A stretch of DNA of 64,000 nt from Methylocystis sp. H62 (GCF_015709515.1 NZ_JADNQZ010000054.1:62001-126000); one strand, 5' to 3'. Positions 9,129 to 18,326 are shown, counted from the first letter of the stretch. The notes: generated from the sequence alone by a model not told the origin. Program-made: numbers and translations.

Positions 9129-11303
9129 ATGGGCTCAAAGCGCAAACCGTCTTCCTCGAGCGAATCCGCCAGGGCTAACGCTGGCAAGAGTCAAACCGAG
9201 CAACCAGCTCTTGTCGCAGCCGAGGTTGAGATGTCTTACGCGCAGCCGCAAGGCGACGGCGGTGAAACGCACCAGACCGCGAACGACGAAGTTGAGACGC
9301 TCACCACGCAGCAGGGCATTCCGGTTTCCGACGACCAAAACACGCTTCGCATTGGCGCGCGCGGTCCGAGTCTGCTTGAAGACTTCCATTTCCGCGAGAA
9401 AATCTTCCACTTCGACCATGAGCGCATTCCCGAACGCGTGGTTCACGCGCGCGGCTTCGGCGTGCATGGCTACTTCGAACTCACGAAATCGCTCGCAGAC
9501 GTGACGCGCGCGGATCTTTTCCAGCGGGTGGGCGAGCAGACGCCGGTGTTCGTGCGGTTCTCGACGGTAGCCGGCAACAAGGGATCCTTCGACCTTGCGC
9601 GCGACGTGCGAGGCTTCGCGGTGAAGCTCTACACCAAGGAAGGCAATTGGGATCTCGTCGGCAATAACATCCCGGTGTTCTTCATCCAGGATGCGATCAA
9701 GTTTCCGGACTTGATCCACGCGGCGAAGCCTGAGCCCGATCGCGGCTTCCCCCAGGCGCAAACGGCGCACGACAACTTCTGGGACTTCGTTTCGCTCTCG
9801 CCGGAGAGCTTTCACATGATCATGTGGATCATGTCGGATCGCGCCATTCCGCGCTCCTTCCGCTTCATGGAAGGCTTCGGGGTTCATTCTTTCCGTTTCG
9901 TCAACGCAGATGGCAAGTCGACGTTCGTCAAGTTTCACTGGAAGCCGAAGCTCGGTCTGCAGTCAGTGCTTTGGAATGAAGCAGTGAAGATCAATGGCGC
10001 CGATCCCGATTTCCATCGGCGAGATCTTTGGGACGCGATCAAGGGCGGACATTTCCCGGAATGGGAACTCGGCCTTCAGCTCTTTGACGAGGAGTTCGCC
10101 GACACATTCGAGTTCGACATTCTCGACTCGACCAAGATTATTCCCGAAGAGCAGATTCCCGTGCAGATCGTCGGGCGCCTCGTGCTCGACCGCACCGTGG
10201 ACAATTTCTTCGCGGAGACCGAACAGGTCGCTTTCTGCACGCAGAACATCGTTCCGGGCATCGATTTCAGCGACGATCCGCTGCTCCAGGGCCGCAACTT
10301 CTCCTACCTCGACACACAGTTGAAGCGACTCGGCAGCCCGAACTTCACCCATCTCCCGGTCAATGCGCCGCGATGCCCCATGGCGCATTTCCAGCAGGAC
10401 GGGCATATGGCGATGAAGAACCCCAAGGGCCGCGTCAATTACGAGCCCAACAGCTGGGGCGCGCTCGGCGGACCGCGCGAGAATCCCGAGCGCGGCTTCA
10501 CCTCATACCCAGAAGAAGTCGCCGGGCCGAAGACGAGACGTCGCGCCGAAAGCTTCGCCGATCACTACAGCCAGGCGCGGCAATTCTTCATCAGCCAGAC
10601 GCCGATCGAACGCAAACATATCGGCGACGCGCTCGTGTTCGAACTGAGCAAATGCGAGCGCCCGGACATTCGCTCCAGAGTCGTGTCGCATCTCTTGAAC
10701 ATTGACGTTGCGCTCGCGACACGCGTGGCTGACGGCTTGCGGCTTGAAATGCCCGATCCGGCGAAGGCCGCGCGCCCGACTCGCCAAGAACTTCCCCCCT
10801 CCGCGCCGTTGAGCATGCTGACACGTCCGAAATCCTTCACAGGGCGCAAGCTCGGGATTCTCGTGACTGACGGCGCCGACGCGAAGCTGTTGAAGGCGCT
10901 GATCGAGGCCGTCGAAAAGATTGGAGCGGTTTACGAGATTGTCGCGCCCCACATCGGCGGCGTGGTGCTTGACGACGGCGCCATGCAGCCGGCCGCGCAA
11001 AAGATCGACGGAGGTCCGTCGGTGCTCTACGACGCCGTCGCCATCGTCGCGTCGGAGACCGGCGCCGCCGATCTCGTCGCCGATGCCGCCGCGCGCGATT
11101 TTGCAAGCGACGCCTTCGCGCACTGCAAGTTCATCGGCTTCACCGAGAGCGCATTGCCGCTGCTGGGGAAAGCCGGCGTCGCCGACGCGCTGGACGACGC
11201 GTGCATGCAGCTTACGACCGTCAAGGACGTGGCCACGTTCATCGCGGCCTGCGCCGAACTTCGTTACTGGCCCAGAGAAATGACGGTCGATCTCGACGCG
11301 TGA
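9129..11303 (+). CDS. katE: Catalase, large-subunit clade (HPII/KatE type)
   Basis: A 724-residue heme catalase that splits hydrogen peroxide into water and oxygen. The core spans about 75-560: RVVHARG places the distal His at residue 106, the GNN motif with the distal Asn is at 178-180, and RNFSY supplies the proximal heme Tyr393 and Arg389. The size and a C-terminal class-I-amidotransferase-like domain of about 160 residues, starting at [11 protein letters not shown], mark the large-subunit clade. The first 70 residues are polar and poorly conserved. GGAG lies 7 bases before the ATG. An EcfG-type promoter match lies upstream and the next gene is a hemerythrin-like protein, so it belongs to an oxidative/general stress group. 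Confidence 0.95.
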   Translation: MGSKRKPSSSSESARANAGKSQTEQPALVAAEVEMSYAQPQGDGGETHQTANDEVETLTTQQGIPVSDDQNTLRIGARGPSLLEDFHFREKIFHFDHERIPERVVHARGFGVHGYFELTKSLADVTRADLFQRVGEQTPVFVRFSTVAGNKGSFDLARDVRGFAVKLYTKEGNWDLVGNNIPVFFIQDAIKFPDLIHAAKPEPDRGFPQAQTAHDNFWDFVSLSPESFHMIMWIMSDRAIPRSFRFMEGFGVHSFRFVNADGKSTFVKFHWKPKLGLQSVLWNEAVKINGADPDFHRRDLWDAIKGGHFPEWELGLQLFDEEFADTFEFDILDSTKIIPEEQIPVQIVGRLVLDRTVDNFFAETEQVAFCTQNIVPGIDFSDDPLLQGRNFSYLDTQLKRLGSPNFTHLPVNAPRCPMAHFQQDGHMAMKNPKGRVNYEPNSWGALGGPRENPERGFTSYPEEVAGPKTRRRAESFADHYSQARQFFISQTPIERKHIGDALVFELSKCERPDIRSRVVSHLLNIDVALATRVADGLRLEMPDPAKAARPTRQELPPSAPLSMLTRPKSFTGRKLGILVTDGADAKLLKALIEAVEKIGAVYEIVAPHIGGVVLDDGAMQPAAQKIDGGPSVLYDAVAIVASETGAADLVADAAARDFASDAFAHCKFIGFTESALPLLGKAGVADALDDACMQLTTVKDVATFIAACAELRYWPREMTVDLDA

Positions 11304-11359
11304 TGCGGTCACGCATGACAGAACAGTCAAGTCAACAACCGCGCAACAGGAGAACCAAA

Positions 11360-11881
11360 ATGCCAACGGCAAGCACGGGCAGCAGCACGAAAAGGTCGAA
11401 GCCCCGAACGGGCGCGAAGACGTCGGCCAGCGCCTCCAAAACGGCGGACGCCATCAAGCTCCTGAAAGAGGATCACCGAGAGGTGAAAACCTGGTTCAAA
11501 CAGTATGAAAAGCTGCAGAACGAGACCGAGAAGGAGGCTCTCGCCCGAAAAATTTGCGCCGCGCTGACTGTTCACGCCAAGATCGAAGAGGAAATCTTCT
11601 ATCCGGCGCTGCGCAAGAGCATCGACGACGACGAGCTTCTCGACGAAGCCGAAGTTGAGCACGCAAGCGCCAAACAGCTGATCGCCGAAATCCTCTCGAT
11701 GTCGCCGCAAGACCATCTCTTCGATGCAAAGGTCAAGGTGCTTGGCGAATATGTCATGCATCATGTCCAGGAAGAAGAGCAGGAAATGTTTCCCGAGGCG
11801 CGCAAGAGCGATGTCGACCTCGACGCCCTGGGCGTGAAGCTTTCGAAGCGTAAAGCCGAGCTGATGAAAAAAGCGGCCTGA
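11360..11881 (+). CDS. Hemerythrin HHE-domain protein
   Basis: The 173-residue product has a basic, low-complexity N-terminus (about 1-28) and then a four-helix hemerythrin-like domain. Candidate di-iron ligands are seen in EDHREV, LTVHAKIEEEIFYP, EVEHAS and YVMHHVQEEEQEMFP. Such proteins bind oxygen or nitric oxide or act in redox stress. The start is set by AGGAGA 7 bases before the ATG; the reading frame is open further upstream to 11201 but overlaps katE. It follows the catalase gene by 56 bases on the same strand and may be co-transcribed. The substrate cannot be told from sequence. Confidence 0.88.
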   Translation: MPTASTGSSTKRSKPRTGAKTSASASKTADAIKLLKEDHREVKTWFKQYEKLQNETEKEALARKICAALTVHAKIEEEIFYPALRKSIDDDELLDEAEVEHASAKQLIAEILSMSPQDHLFDAKVKVLGEYVMHHVQEEEQEMFPEARKSDVDLDALGVKLSKRKAELMKKAA

Positions 11882-11893
11882 TCCCGGCCGCTT
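11867..11893 (-). terminator. Intrinsic terminator for the minus-strand gene ending at 11903
   Basis: Read on the minus strand, AGCGGCC pairs with GGCCGCT around a 7-base loop and is followed by six T residues. The T-run is the Lys-codon A-run at the end of the hemerythrin gene, so the terminator overlaps the 3' end of the convergent coding sequence. Confidence 0.7.
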
Positions 11894-11902
11894 CAACGTC
11901 AT

Positions 11903-12466
11903 TCACGCCGCGGCGGCTGGCACGTCATGCGCATGCACGTCGCGGCCGGAATGTTTGGCGATAATGCGCTTGGCGGTTTCCTCAAGCGCGTCGTTTCGCG
12001 TTCGCACCCAGAGCAACAAGCCGCCATGGTCAAGTTGCTCCTGGAGATATTTCGCGTGACGCTCCTCCATGAATTCGCCAAGCACACCGCCGATGAGGCC
12101 GCCAAATTCCGCGCCGATCAGGCCGCTCACGAGAAGCATCGCGAGGGCTCCCCCTGACGCGAGCGCCGCGCCGGCCGCCACGGTGGCGCCGACATAGACA
12201 AGACCGCCTATGAGCGCGCCCTCTTTCTTGCTCAAAGCTTCCCTCGGCGCATAGGCCACGCGCGGGGCGGCGCCGTCGTCTTCGGCCGCCTCCACCTTTT
12301 CATATTTATGACCGAGCTTGCCGACGATCGCCTTTTCCCCCGCGAGCAGGCTGATGTCGCTAAGATCGAATCCCGAATTCAACAATTCCTCGACAGCGCT
12401 CTCGAGCACATAGCCGTCTGAGAAAACGCCGACCACCTCTCGCGCCCGCCGCTCCGTACTGGACAT
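11903..12466 (-). CDS. Glycine-rich membrane protein, general-stress 17M/DUF1269-like
   Basis: A 187-residue protein. Residues 8-45 (VVGVFSDGYVLESAVEELL) resemble the short alpha-beta module of general stress protein 17M-like families. The centre (about 83-130) is a hydrophobic, Gly/Ala-rich stretch with repeated GG and GxxxG patterns, probably a membrane hairpin. The end (about 135-175) is a second alpha-beta segment, HGGLLLWVRTRNDALEETA. The gene converges on the hemerythrin gene and shares its terminator region. It could help the membrane under stress by analogy with neighbours. The family assignment is tentative. Confidence 0.6.
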   Translation of the reverse strand: MSSTERRAREVVGVFSDGYVLESAVEELLNSGFDLSDISLLAGEKAIVGKLGHKYEKVEAAEDDGAAPRVAYAPREALSKKEGALIGGLVYVGATVAAGAALASGGALAMLLVSGLIGAEFGGLIGGVLGEFMEERHAKYLQEQLDHGGLLLWVRTRNDALEETAKRIIAKHSGRDVHAHDVPAAAA

Positions 12467-12591
12467 GCCGCCCTCCCCTGCCCTTGCACGCCTCGATCCG
12501 CTTCGAAGCGTCCCGCCGCATCCGGCTGTTCGGGCCAGAGTGCTGCCGAAGGCCGGCCCTTGGCAAGAGCCGCATTGACGCTGGCGAGGAG

Positions 12592-13512
12592 CTAAGGAGA
12601 GCGCAAGGCGGACCGGGATGTATCGGCAGAGGCCGCCAGCAGGGAGAGGTATTCCCAGGCCATCGTCGCGCCGGCGAGCGCGGTGATTTCGGAAACATCA
12701 TAGGCCGGCGCCACTTCGACGACGTCCATCCCGGCGAAGTTCAGACCGGCGAGCTTGCGGATGATCGATTGCGCTTGCCACGTGGCCAGACCGCCGATTT
12801 CCGGCGTCCCGGTCCCGGGGGCAAAGGCCGGATCAAGCGCGTCGACGTCGAACGTCAGATAGACCGGGGCGTCGCCGACGACTTCGACGATCCGCGCGGC
12901 GATCGCCGCTGGCCCAATCTCATGCGCCTCCTGCGCGGCGACGATCGTGACGCCTTGTCCAAGCGTCCAGTCGTAGACGTCGCGCTGCACCGGCGAGCGA
13001 ATGCCGATCTGGATCATGCGGCGCGCATCGACGACGCCTTCGTTGATCGCATGATAGAACATCGAGCCATGCGCATAGGGCTGGCCGAAATTATCGGGCC
13101 ATGTATCGACGTGGGCGTCGAAATGAATCAACGCCAGCGGGCCGCGTCTTTTCGCGCAGGCGCGCAAGAGAGGCAGCGTGATGCCATGGTCGCCGCCAAG
13201 CGTCACGAGATGCGCATAGGCTGAGGCCTGATCCTCGATGAGCTTCAGACTCGCGGCGATGTCGCCCAGCGCGATGGCGAAATCCCCTACGTCGGCGAGC
13301 GGCAGATCGACGGGGGACGCCCAGTGCGAAGGATGCGCGCCGTCGATCAACATACGACTGGCGTGACGAATCGCCGACGGCCCGAAGCGCGCGCCGCTGC
13401 GGTTGGTCGTGCCGATGTCGAAAGGGACGCCAGCGACGACAACCGCCGCGTCGGCGCCCGGTGCGACGCCGAGGAAGGTCGGCGGAGCGGCGAATGTCGG
13501 CGTCCCGCTCAT
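12592..13512 (-). CDS. speB: Agmatinase (ureohydrolase family)
   Basis: The 306-residue enzyme would hydrolyse agmatine to putrescine and urea. Binuclear manganese motifs of the arginase/agmatinase family are all present: LGGDHG, HFDAHVDTW and FDVDALDPAFAPGTGTPE. The HGSMFYHA segment favours agmatinase over arginase. The start chosen, ATG at 13512, overlaps the stop of the upstream gene as ATGA, indicating translational coupling; an in-frame extension to 13569 would lie inside that gene. The immediately upstream gene is an arginine decarboxylase, which supports agmatine as the substrate. Guanidinobutyrase or a related ureohydrolase is the main alternative. Confidence 0.9.
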   Translation of the reverse strand: MSGTPTFAAPPTFLGVAPGADAAVVVAGVPFDIGTTNRSGARFGPSAIRHASRMLIDGAHPSHWASPVDLPLADVGDFAIALGDIAASLKLIEDQASAYAHLVTLGGDHGITLPLLRACAKRRGPLALIHFDAHVDTWPDNFGQPYAHGSMFYHAINEGVVDARRMIQIGIRSPVQRDVYDWTLGQGVTIVAAQEAHEIGPAAIAARIVEVVGDAPVYLTFDVDALDPAFAPGTGTPEIGGLATWQAQSIIRKLAGLNFAGMDVVEVAPAYDVSEITALAGATMAWEYLSLLAASADTSRSALRSP

Positions 13513-14078
13513 GGCGAACCGTCGAGTTTGACGAAGCGGAACACCGCCGCGGCGACCGCGCAGGTCCAATCGCCGTTCGGCGCGCCTTCGGCCGCCGCGG
13601 TCAAAGACAGGCTCTCGACGATCAGTTCGCTTGTTTCATAGACCTTCTTGCGCTCGTTCCAGGCGGCGTCAGGATCGAATTCGATCCCGAGCGTCGAAGC
13701 GAGCATCGTCGCCGCGAGATCTTCCGCATAATCGCCGCTCTCGCGCTCCGTCATGCCATAGCCGTGGTGTTCCGAAATATAGCCGTAGAGCGTCGGCTCC
13801 CTTGGCCGGGCGAGGCCGATGCTCGCCGTGATGCGCCTTCCGGGCTCGTCGGTCTCAGCGCGCGCAAGCACCGTGAACGTGATTTCGCCGGGCTGAAGCG
13901 TCGCGACGCCCCGCTCCGCCGGAACGATTTCGCATCCCGCCGGTAGAATGGACGACACCGCCACGAGGTTCTGCTGTTCGATGTCGGCGTCGCGCAGCGC
14001 ATATTCGAACGCCGTCAGACGATGGCGGTGGACACCGACGCCGCGCGTGAGAAAGACGCATTGCGGAATGGGAAACAT
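13509..14078 (-). CDS. Pyruvoyl-dependent arginine decarboxylase
   Basis: A 189-residue member of the PvlArgDC family, which makes agmatine from arginine using a pyruvoyl group formed by self-cleavage rather than pyridoxal phosphate. The sequence LVAVSSILPAG holds the Ser42-Ser43 pair at the expected self-cleavage site, and GYISEHHGYGMTERESGDYAED is the conserved central block. ATG at 14078 is preceded by GAGGGAG at a workable distance; the frame is open to 14114. Its stop overlaps the agmatinase start, giving a two-gene arginine-to-putrescine operon. The family was first known from archaea and is scattered in bacteria. Confidence 0.88.
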   Translation of the reverse strand: MFPIPQCVFLTRGVGVHRHRLTAFEYALRDADIEQQNLVAVSSILPAGCEIVPAERGVATLQPGEITFTVLARAETDEPGRRITASIGLARPREPTLYGYISEHHGYGMTERESGDYAEDLAATMLASTLGIEFDPDAAWNERKKVYETSELIVESLSLTAAAEGAPNGDWTCAVAAAVFRFVKLDGSP

Positions 14079-14235
14079 CGAACCCGCTCCCTCGCGCGAA
14101 GACCACCGCCTCAATTAGGACAGGGCGCCCGTTCGGCCATAAGCATTTTAGCAAGCTTCGTCTATGGCCTCGCGCGCGCGAACCGGCTAGAATCGTCAAG
14201 CGGGCTGCTCGCGACCATTGGCGCAACATATCTCC

Positions 14236-14269
14236 ATGGCATGAAAATTTTGATGGCATGAAAATTTTG
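14236..14269 (+). repeat. 17-bp tandem duplication at a start codon, creating a 6-codon leader ORF
   Basis: ATGGCATGAAAATTTTG occurs twice head to tail (14236-14252 and 14253-14269). The first copy supplies an ATG at 14241 that reads MKILMA and stops at 14261, its TGA overlapping the real start ATG at 14258. Confidence 0.9.
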
Positions 14270-15301
14270 CTGCTCGGCGGCTCCAACGCCGGAATGCGGG
14301 AAGGCTGGGCCTTCCAATTTCAACGGCAGGCGTCGGCGCACGAGGTCGAGAATCGTTTTCTCGGCGCGGTAGGATCGCTTTACGGTTTGCTGGCGCTCTT
14401 GAAGATGGAGCGCGACGCGACGGCTTCTCCGGACGTCGTCATTTTCGAATATTGTCTCAATGACATTCTGCTTTTCGCCGCCGGCTGTCTACGCCCGAGC
14501 CTCGTCGCCGATACGCTCGAAGCGATCGCAGCCTGTTGCGCCCGGCGCGGAATTCGCCTGATGTTTCTCTGTCTGGACCCACGGCCGACGGCGTCCAAAT
14601 CCTTGCGCAGCGCAACGCGGCGCGCGCATCGGCTCTACGCGGACGCGGCGACGCGTTATGCGACGCCCGCCATCTGGCTCGACGAGATTTTCTCAGGAAG
14701 CCCGACCGCGGCGCATTATCAGGACGAAAACCATCTGACGGTCGACGCCTCAATGGCGGTGGCCGCCGCGGTGCTGAGCCGGATCGGCGACGCGCGCATT
14801 CCCTTCGCGCCCAAAGCCGAGATTCGCTTCGATTACGTCGATGCGGCGCAGGCGCAGCGGAGCGGGGCATGCGAGCTTCGTCACATTGACTCGAAGGTTT
14901 TCGAAGGCGCGTTCATCCGTCTCAACCGACAGAGCGAATGCTATTGGCCCGGAAGGGGCCGTCTCGTCGCGCTGATGCTGCGGTCCGACGATAGCAGCGG
15001 CGAATATCTCATTCGCGCGCCGCGATGCGTCTATCGTAAGAACCCTTGCTCGAAGATGCAGGAGATCGTCGCCAATCTCATGCTGCTGCATTACGTGACG
15101 CGCGAAATCGTCACGGACCGCGGCGTCGCCATCGCAATGCCCGACGACGAAGCGGCGGTGAGACGCGCTCCAGAGGATGCGACGCTCCTCGCCGTTCCGC
15201 CGACCGCGGATTTTTTGGACCAGACTCTCGATATCCACGCCGCGATCTTCTGGCGGCCAAGATCCATCGCGAGCAAAATCGCAGCGCTCTTGCGCCGGTG
15301 A
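14258..15301 (+). CDS. SGNH/GDSL-like hydrolase domain protein
   Basis: The 347-residue product opens with MKILLLGGSNAGM, where GGSN fits block I of SGNH hydrolases (Ser9). EYCLNDI at about 68-74 fits the Asn block, and DENHLT at about 155-160 fits the Asp-x-x-His block that supplies the acid and base. The fold should span about 1-180. The C-terminal half (about 190-347) is not recognised and has no membrane segment. No signal peptide is apparent. Related enzymes deacetylate or esterify glycans and lipids, so a carbohydrate ester is a guess. It stands alone, divergent from the polyamine operon, and has an unusual duplicated start region. Confidence 0.65.
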   Translation: MKILLLGGSNAGMREGWAFQFQRQASAHEVENRFLGAVGSLYGLLALLKMERDATASPDVVIFEYCLNDILLFAAGCLRPSLVADTLEAIAACCARRGIRLMFLCLDPRPTASKSLRSATRRAHRLYADAATRYATPAIWLDEIFSGSPTAAHYQDENHLTVDASMAVAAAVLSRIGDARIPFAPKAEIRFDYVDAAQAQRSGACELRHIDSKVFEGAFIRLNRQSECYWPGRGRLVALMLRSDDSSGEYLIRAPRCVYRKNPCSKMQEIVANLMLLHYVTREIVTDRGVAIAMPDDEAAVRRAPEDATLLAVPPTADFLDQTLDIHAAIFWRPRSIASKIAALLRR

Positions 15302-15317
15302 ACCGCTGGACGTCGCG

Positions 15318-16139
15318 CTATTTTTTGCAGGTCGGCGTCGGCTGCAAGACGAGATCCGTCATGTCGCCGCGCAAGACGAAGTCGCCATAGTCGAGCTTCA
15401 GCGCGCGCGAGACGCCGTTTTCATAAAGGTCGAAGGACAGCACATAAATCGGCTGCCCGTCCTTCTTGCCCAGCTCGAAATAGGAAATCGCAACCGGCCA
15501 GCGACGGATATTGTTGAGCGCATTCACGCGCGCGACCTTTTCCTGGGGCGGCTCGGTCGTCGGCTTGCCAATGACCGTTAAAGTATCGAACGCCTTCTCG
15601 CCGTCGCCCGTGCCGTCGAAGACCCGCGCTTCCAGCAGCTGTTCGCCGGCCGCGGCCGTGTCGACGATCTTGCGCAAATGTTCCGTCGGAAAGAGCATCG
15701 GACCGGACAGCTCCAGGCGCGTGCGCTTTGGCTTTGCAAGATCGATGGCCAGCCGGGCGTCGGCGGATTTTTTGGCCTTTCCGTCGACTTCATCGGTTCG
15801 CGAGTTGTCGACTTTGGTCTCCACCTTGAAACGAAAGTCGGCGCCGTCGCCGCCCTCGAATGTCGCCGAACGCATGTCGGAGAGCTTGGCCGCCCCTTCC
15901 GAGGGCTGCAATTCGGTGATCTGGCGAAAGTTCTGCACATAGCCTTCGCAGGCCGAACCGGAAAAGTCGAAGGCGATCCTGCCGCGCGCCTGCGCTGGCG
16001 CCTTCGCGCCGCTCGATTTCAACAGGCTCAGATCATAAACAGCGCGATGATTGGCGAGCGGCAATGCGCGCTCGGCGAACGCCTGGCCAACCGGCGTCGC
16101 CGCGCAGATCGCGGCGGCCAGCACGCGTAACGAAATCAT
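15318..16139 (-). CDS. eipB: Cell-envelope integrity protein EipB (DUF1849), periplasmic
   Basis: A 273-residue exported protein with an N-terminal signal peptide (MISLRVLAAAICAATPVGQ, cleavage probably after AFA near residue 22). HRAVYDLSLL and FSGSACEGYVQNFRQ at about 31-74 are hallmarks of the DUF1849/EipB family, a spiral beta-sheet periplasmic protein needed for envelope stability in Brucella. Cys64 and Cys271 fit the conserved disulfide of the family. ATG at 16139 is set by AGAGGA just upstream; longer frame extension to 16286 lacks support. It is a single gene between oppositely oriented neighbours. Confidence 0.88.
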   Translation of the reverse strand: MISLRVLAAAICAATPVGQAFAERALPLANHRAVYDLSLLKSSGAKAPAQARGRIAFDFSGSACEGYVQNFRQITELQPSEGAAKLSDMRSATFEGGDGADFRFKVETKVDNSRTDEVDGKAKKSADARLAIDLAKPKRTRLELSGPMLFPTEHLRKIVDTAAAGEQLLEARVFDGTGDGEKAFDTLTVIGKPTTEPPQEKVARVNALNNIRRWPVAISYFELGKKDGQPIYVLSFDLYENGVSRALKLDYGDFVLRGDMTDLVLQPTPTCKK

Positions 16140-16247
16140 TGGTCCTCTTTCTGTGTGGCGGCGCCTGCGACGCCATTGCGTCGCGTGGAGTAGGAAACTA
16201 GGGTCGCGCTCCATTGGGAGCAACGACTTTCTCTTTGAGGAGGCGCT

Positions 16248-16727
16248 ATGACCGCACCGTCCGACACCCCGCTCGCGCGGCTGCAAGCGCTGGGACTGAC
16301 TCTACCCGCTGCGGCCGCGCCGGTCGCCAACTATGTTCCTTTCGTGCGCGCGGGCGCCCTCCTGTTCATATCGGGACAGCTGCCGCTCGGCGCCAATGGC
16401 GTCGACCCGGCGCATCAAGGTAAGCTCGGCGCCGGCGTTTCGCTTGAGGCCGGGCAGTCCGCCGCGCGTCAGGCGGCGCTCAACGTCCTCGCCCAAGCCA
16501 ACGCCGCCATCGGCGATCTTGCGAAGCTGCGCGCCGTCCGGCTCGGCGGCTATGTCAACAGCGCCCCCGACTTCGCGTCGCTGCCGCAAGTCGTCAACGG
16601 CGCTTCCGATCTCGTCGCCGCCGTGTTGGGCGAGAACGGCAAACATGCGCGCTTCGCCGTTGGGGTTGCGCAATTGCCTCTCGACGCCGCTGTCGAAATC
16701 GAGGGCGTGTTCGAGATTCTTCCGTGA
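16248..16727 (+). CDS. RidA family (YjgF/YER057c/UK114) protein
   Basis: The 159-residue protein covers one RidA-type domain: LLFISGQLPL at about 44-53 and the C-terminal block HARFAVGVAQLPLDAAVEIEGV, whose Arg corresponds to the imine-binding Arg of active family members. RidA proteins hydrolyse reactive enamine/imine intermediates of amino-acid metabolism. Its length, slightly above the usual 125-130, suggests one of the side clades rather than RidA itself. GAGGAGG precedes the ATG. The stop overlaps the next gene's GTG by four bases, so the two are translationally coupled. Confidence 0.88.
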   Translation: MTAPSDTPLARLQALGLTLPAAAAPVANYVPFVRAGALLFISGQLPLGANGVDPAHQGKLGAGVSLEAGQSAARQAALNVLAQANAAIGDLAKLRAVRLGGYVNSAPDFASLPQVVNGASDLVAAVLGENGKHARFAVGVAQLPLDAAVEIEGVFEILP

Positions 16728-17491
16728 ACTCCCGCGATTTTTCGTGGCTGACGGCGCGGCCGATCGCCCACCGCGGGCTGCATGACGCCCGCAAGGGCGT
16801 GATCGAAAATTCAATTTCGGCCGCCCGCGCGGCGATCGCCGCGGGCTTTGGCGTCGAATGCGACGTGCAGCTCGCAGCCGACGGCGAACTCGTCGTATTT
16901 CACGACGAGACGCTGGAGCGCCTCACCGACAGCGCTGGGGCGGTCGCGATGCGCAGCGCGGATGAGCTCAGTCGTCTGAGGCTGCGCGGCGCCAATGACG
17001 CCATTCCGAGGTTTTCCGAGTTTCTCGCCGCGATCGGCGGGCGAACGCCGATCATTGTAGAGATCAAGAGCGCCTTCGATGGCGACACGACCGCGGCGCA
17101 GCGCACGGCGCTGGCGCTGGCGCGTTACAGCGGTCCCGTCGCCGTAGAAAGTTTCGACCCCGATCAGATCGCCTTTCTTCGCGCGCGCGCCGCCGCGCTT
17201 GGAATCGCGCATCGGCCGCTCGGCATCGTCGGCGAGGCGCATTACGACGCGGATGATTGGCCGCAGCTGTCCACCGCACAGCGTGCGGAGCTCACGCACT
17301 TTCTGCACTACAGGCGCACGCTGCCGGATTTCCTGTCTTGGCGCGTGCGCGATCTTCCGCACGCCATTCCGCTGCTGCTACGCGAGGCGCTCAAGATTCC
17401 CGTAACGACCTGGACCGTGCGCTCGCCCGAGATGGCGGCGCGGGCGCGAGAATGGACCGATCAGATCGTCTTCGAGGGCTTCGCGCCGTAA
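16724..17491 (+). CDS. Glycerophosphodiester phosphodiesterase
   Basis: A 255-residue GDPD-family enzyme that cleaves glycerophosphodiesters to glycerol-3-phosphate and an alcohol. PIAHRGLHD places the catalytic His16/Arg17. GVECDVQLAADGELVVFHDETLERLT holds Glu45, Asp47 and His60, the metal and acid-base residues. EIKSAFDG and the C-terminal TTWTVR segment also fit the TIM-barrel family. No signal peptide is seen, so it is cytoplasmic. The GTG start overlaps the RidA-like gene stop (GTGA). Why a GDPD should be coupled to a Rid protein is not clear. Confidence 0.9.
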   Translation: MNSRDFSWLTARPIAHRGLHDARKGVIENSISAARAAIAAGFGVECDVQLAADGELVVFHDETLERLTDSAGAVAMRSADELSRLRLRGANDAIPRFSEFLAAIGGRTPIIVEIKSAFDGDTTAAQRTALALARYSGPVAVESFDPDQIAFLRARAAALGIAHRPLGIVGEAHYDADDWPQLSTAQRAELTHFLHYRRTLPDFLSWRVRDLPHAIPLLLREALKIPVTTWTVRSPEMAARAREWTDQIVFEGFAP

Positions 17492-17615
17492 GCGCTCGAA
17501 TCGCGCGGCGTGCGCCGCCGCATCCGCCCCAGCGGCGATTCTTGTTAGCAGAGGCGATCGGGGCGCGACATGGATCGCAATCGAGCGCCCCTCGATCGAC
17601 GGGAGCAACATCGCC

Positions 17616-18314
17616 ATGCGCCTCCGCGGACGTTCAATTCGCCTTGTGCTAACAATTGGGATCGCGGCGATCCTGGGAGTCGGAACAGTCGTCGCCGACG
17701 CAAAAGACGGATCCTTCGACGCTGACGGCGCCCGCCGCGCAACAGGCGAAATGGATCGCGACAAGACGCTGCAATCCAGCGCGCGCGCCTGTCCGGCGGA
17801 CGTCTTCCGTAAGGAAGCCTCGCTTGGCGGATTGCTCCTGGGGGATATAGCGGTCACGCGCGATCACTGCGCGGCCCGCCCTGAGGAATGCTATCAAGCC
17901 TGCATTGGCAAGCGCAGCGGCGAACACTGCTTCCGGTTGGCGCTTGCGCTTCAGGAGAATGACAGCGTCATCGCGCCGCGCTACGCGCAGCTCATGTTCG
18001 CAACGGCCTGTGCGCTTGGCAAGGCCTCCGGCTGCACCAACCGCGCCGCGCATATGCGCAACGCCGCCGAAGAGGGCGATCCGCTCGAGTCGCTATCCGC
18101 CAAGGCCAAAGATCGCTGTCAATTTCGCAGCTTTAAGATCGCCTGCGACAAAAACGATCATTGGGGGTGCGCCATGCTCGGACAGGCGTACCGCAACGGC
18201 GAGGGCGTAAAGAAAAGCCTTGCCCTCGCGCGTCGCTCCTACAGGAAATCCTGCAAGCTCGATCCAGAATTCGCCGCCTGCGATTTTTCCCGCCGCGCGC
18301 TGACGTCCATGTGA
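17616..18314 (+). CDS. Exported Cys-rich Sel1-repeat-like protein
   Basis: The 232-residue protein has a signal peptide (hydrophobic LVLTIGIAAILGVGTVV, about 10-26). The mature part is rich in Cys spaced like alpha/alpha Sel1-like repeats: CYQACIGKRSGEHCFRLAL, ATACALGKASGCTNRA and ACDKNDHWGCAMLGQAYRNG. The last repeat ends KKSLALARRSYRKSCKL. Paired Cys within each repeat probably form disulfides, as in Helicobacter cysteine-rich proteins. Such scaffolds bind proteins or peptidoglycan fragments in the periplasm. The partner is unknown; it stands alone between the GDPD gene and the SulP gene. Confidence 0.7.
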   Translation: MRLRGRSIRLVLTIGIAAILGVGTVVADAKDGSFDADGARRATGEMDRDKTLQSSARACPADVFRKEASLGGLLLGDIAVTRDHCAARPEECYQACIGKRSGEHCFRLALALQENDSVIAPRYAQLMFATACALGKASGCTNRAAHMRNAAEEGDPLESLSAKAKDRCQFRSFKIACDKNDHWGCAMLGQAYRNGEGVKKSLALARRSYRKSCKLDPEFAACDFSRRALTSM

Positions 18315-18326
18315 CTCGCCGCGGCG

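Noticed and set aside
11201-11359. N-terminal extension of the hemerythrin gene
   Set aside because: It overlaps katE and lacks a start signal; AGGAGA directly before the ATG at 11360 decides the start.
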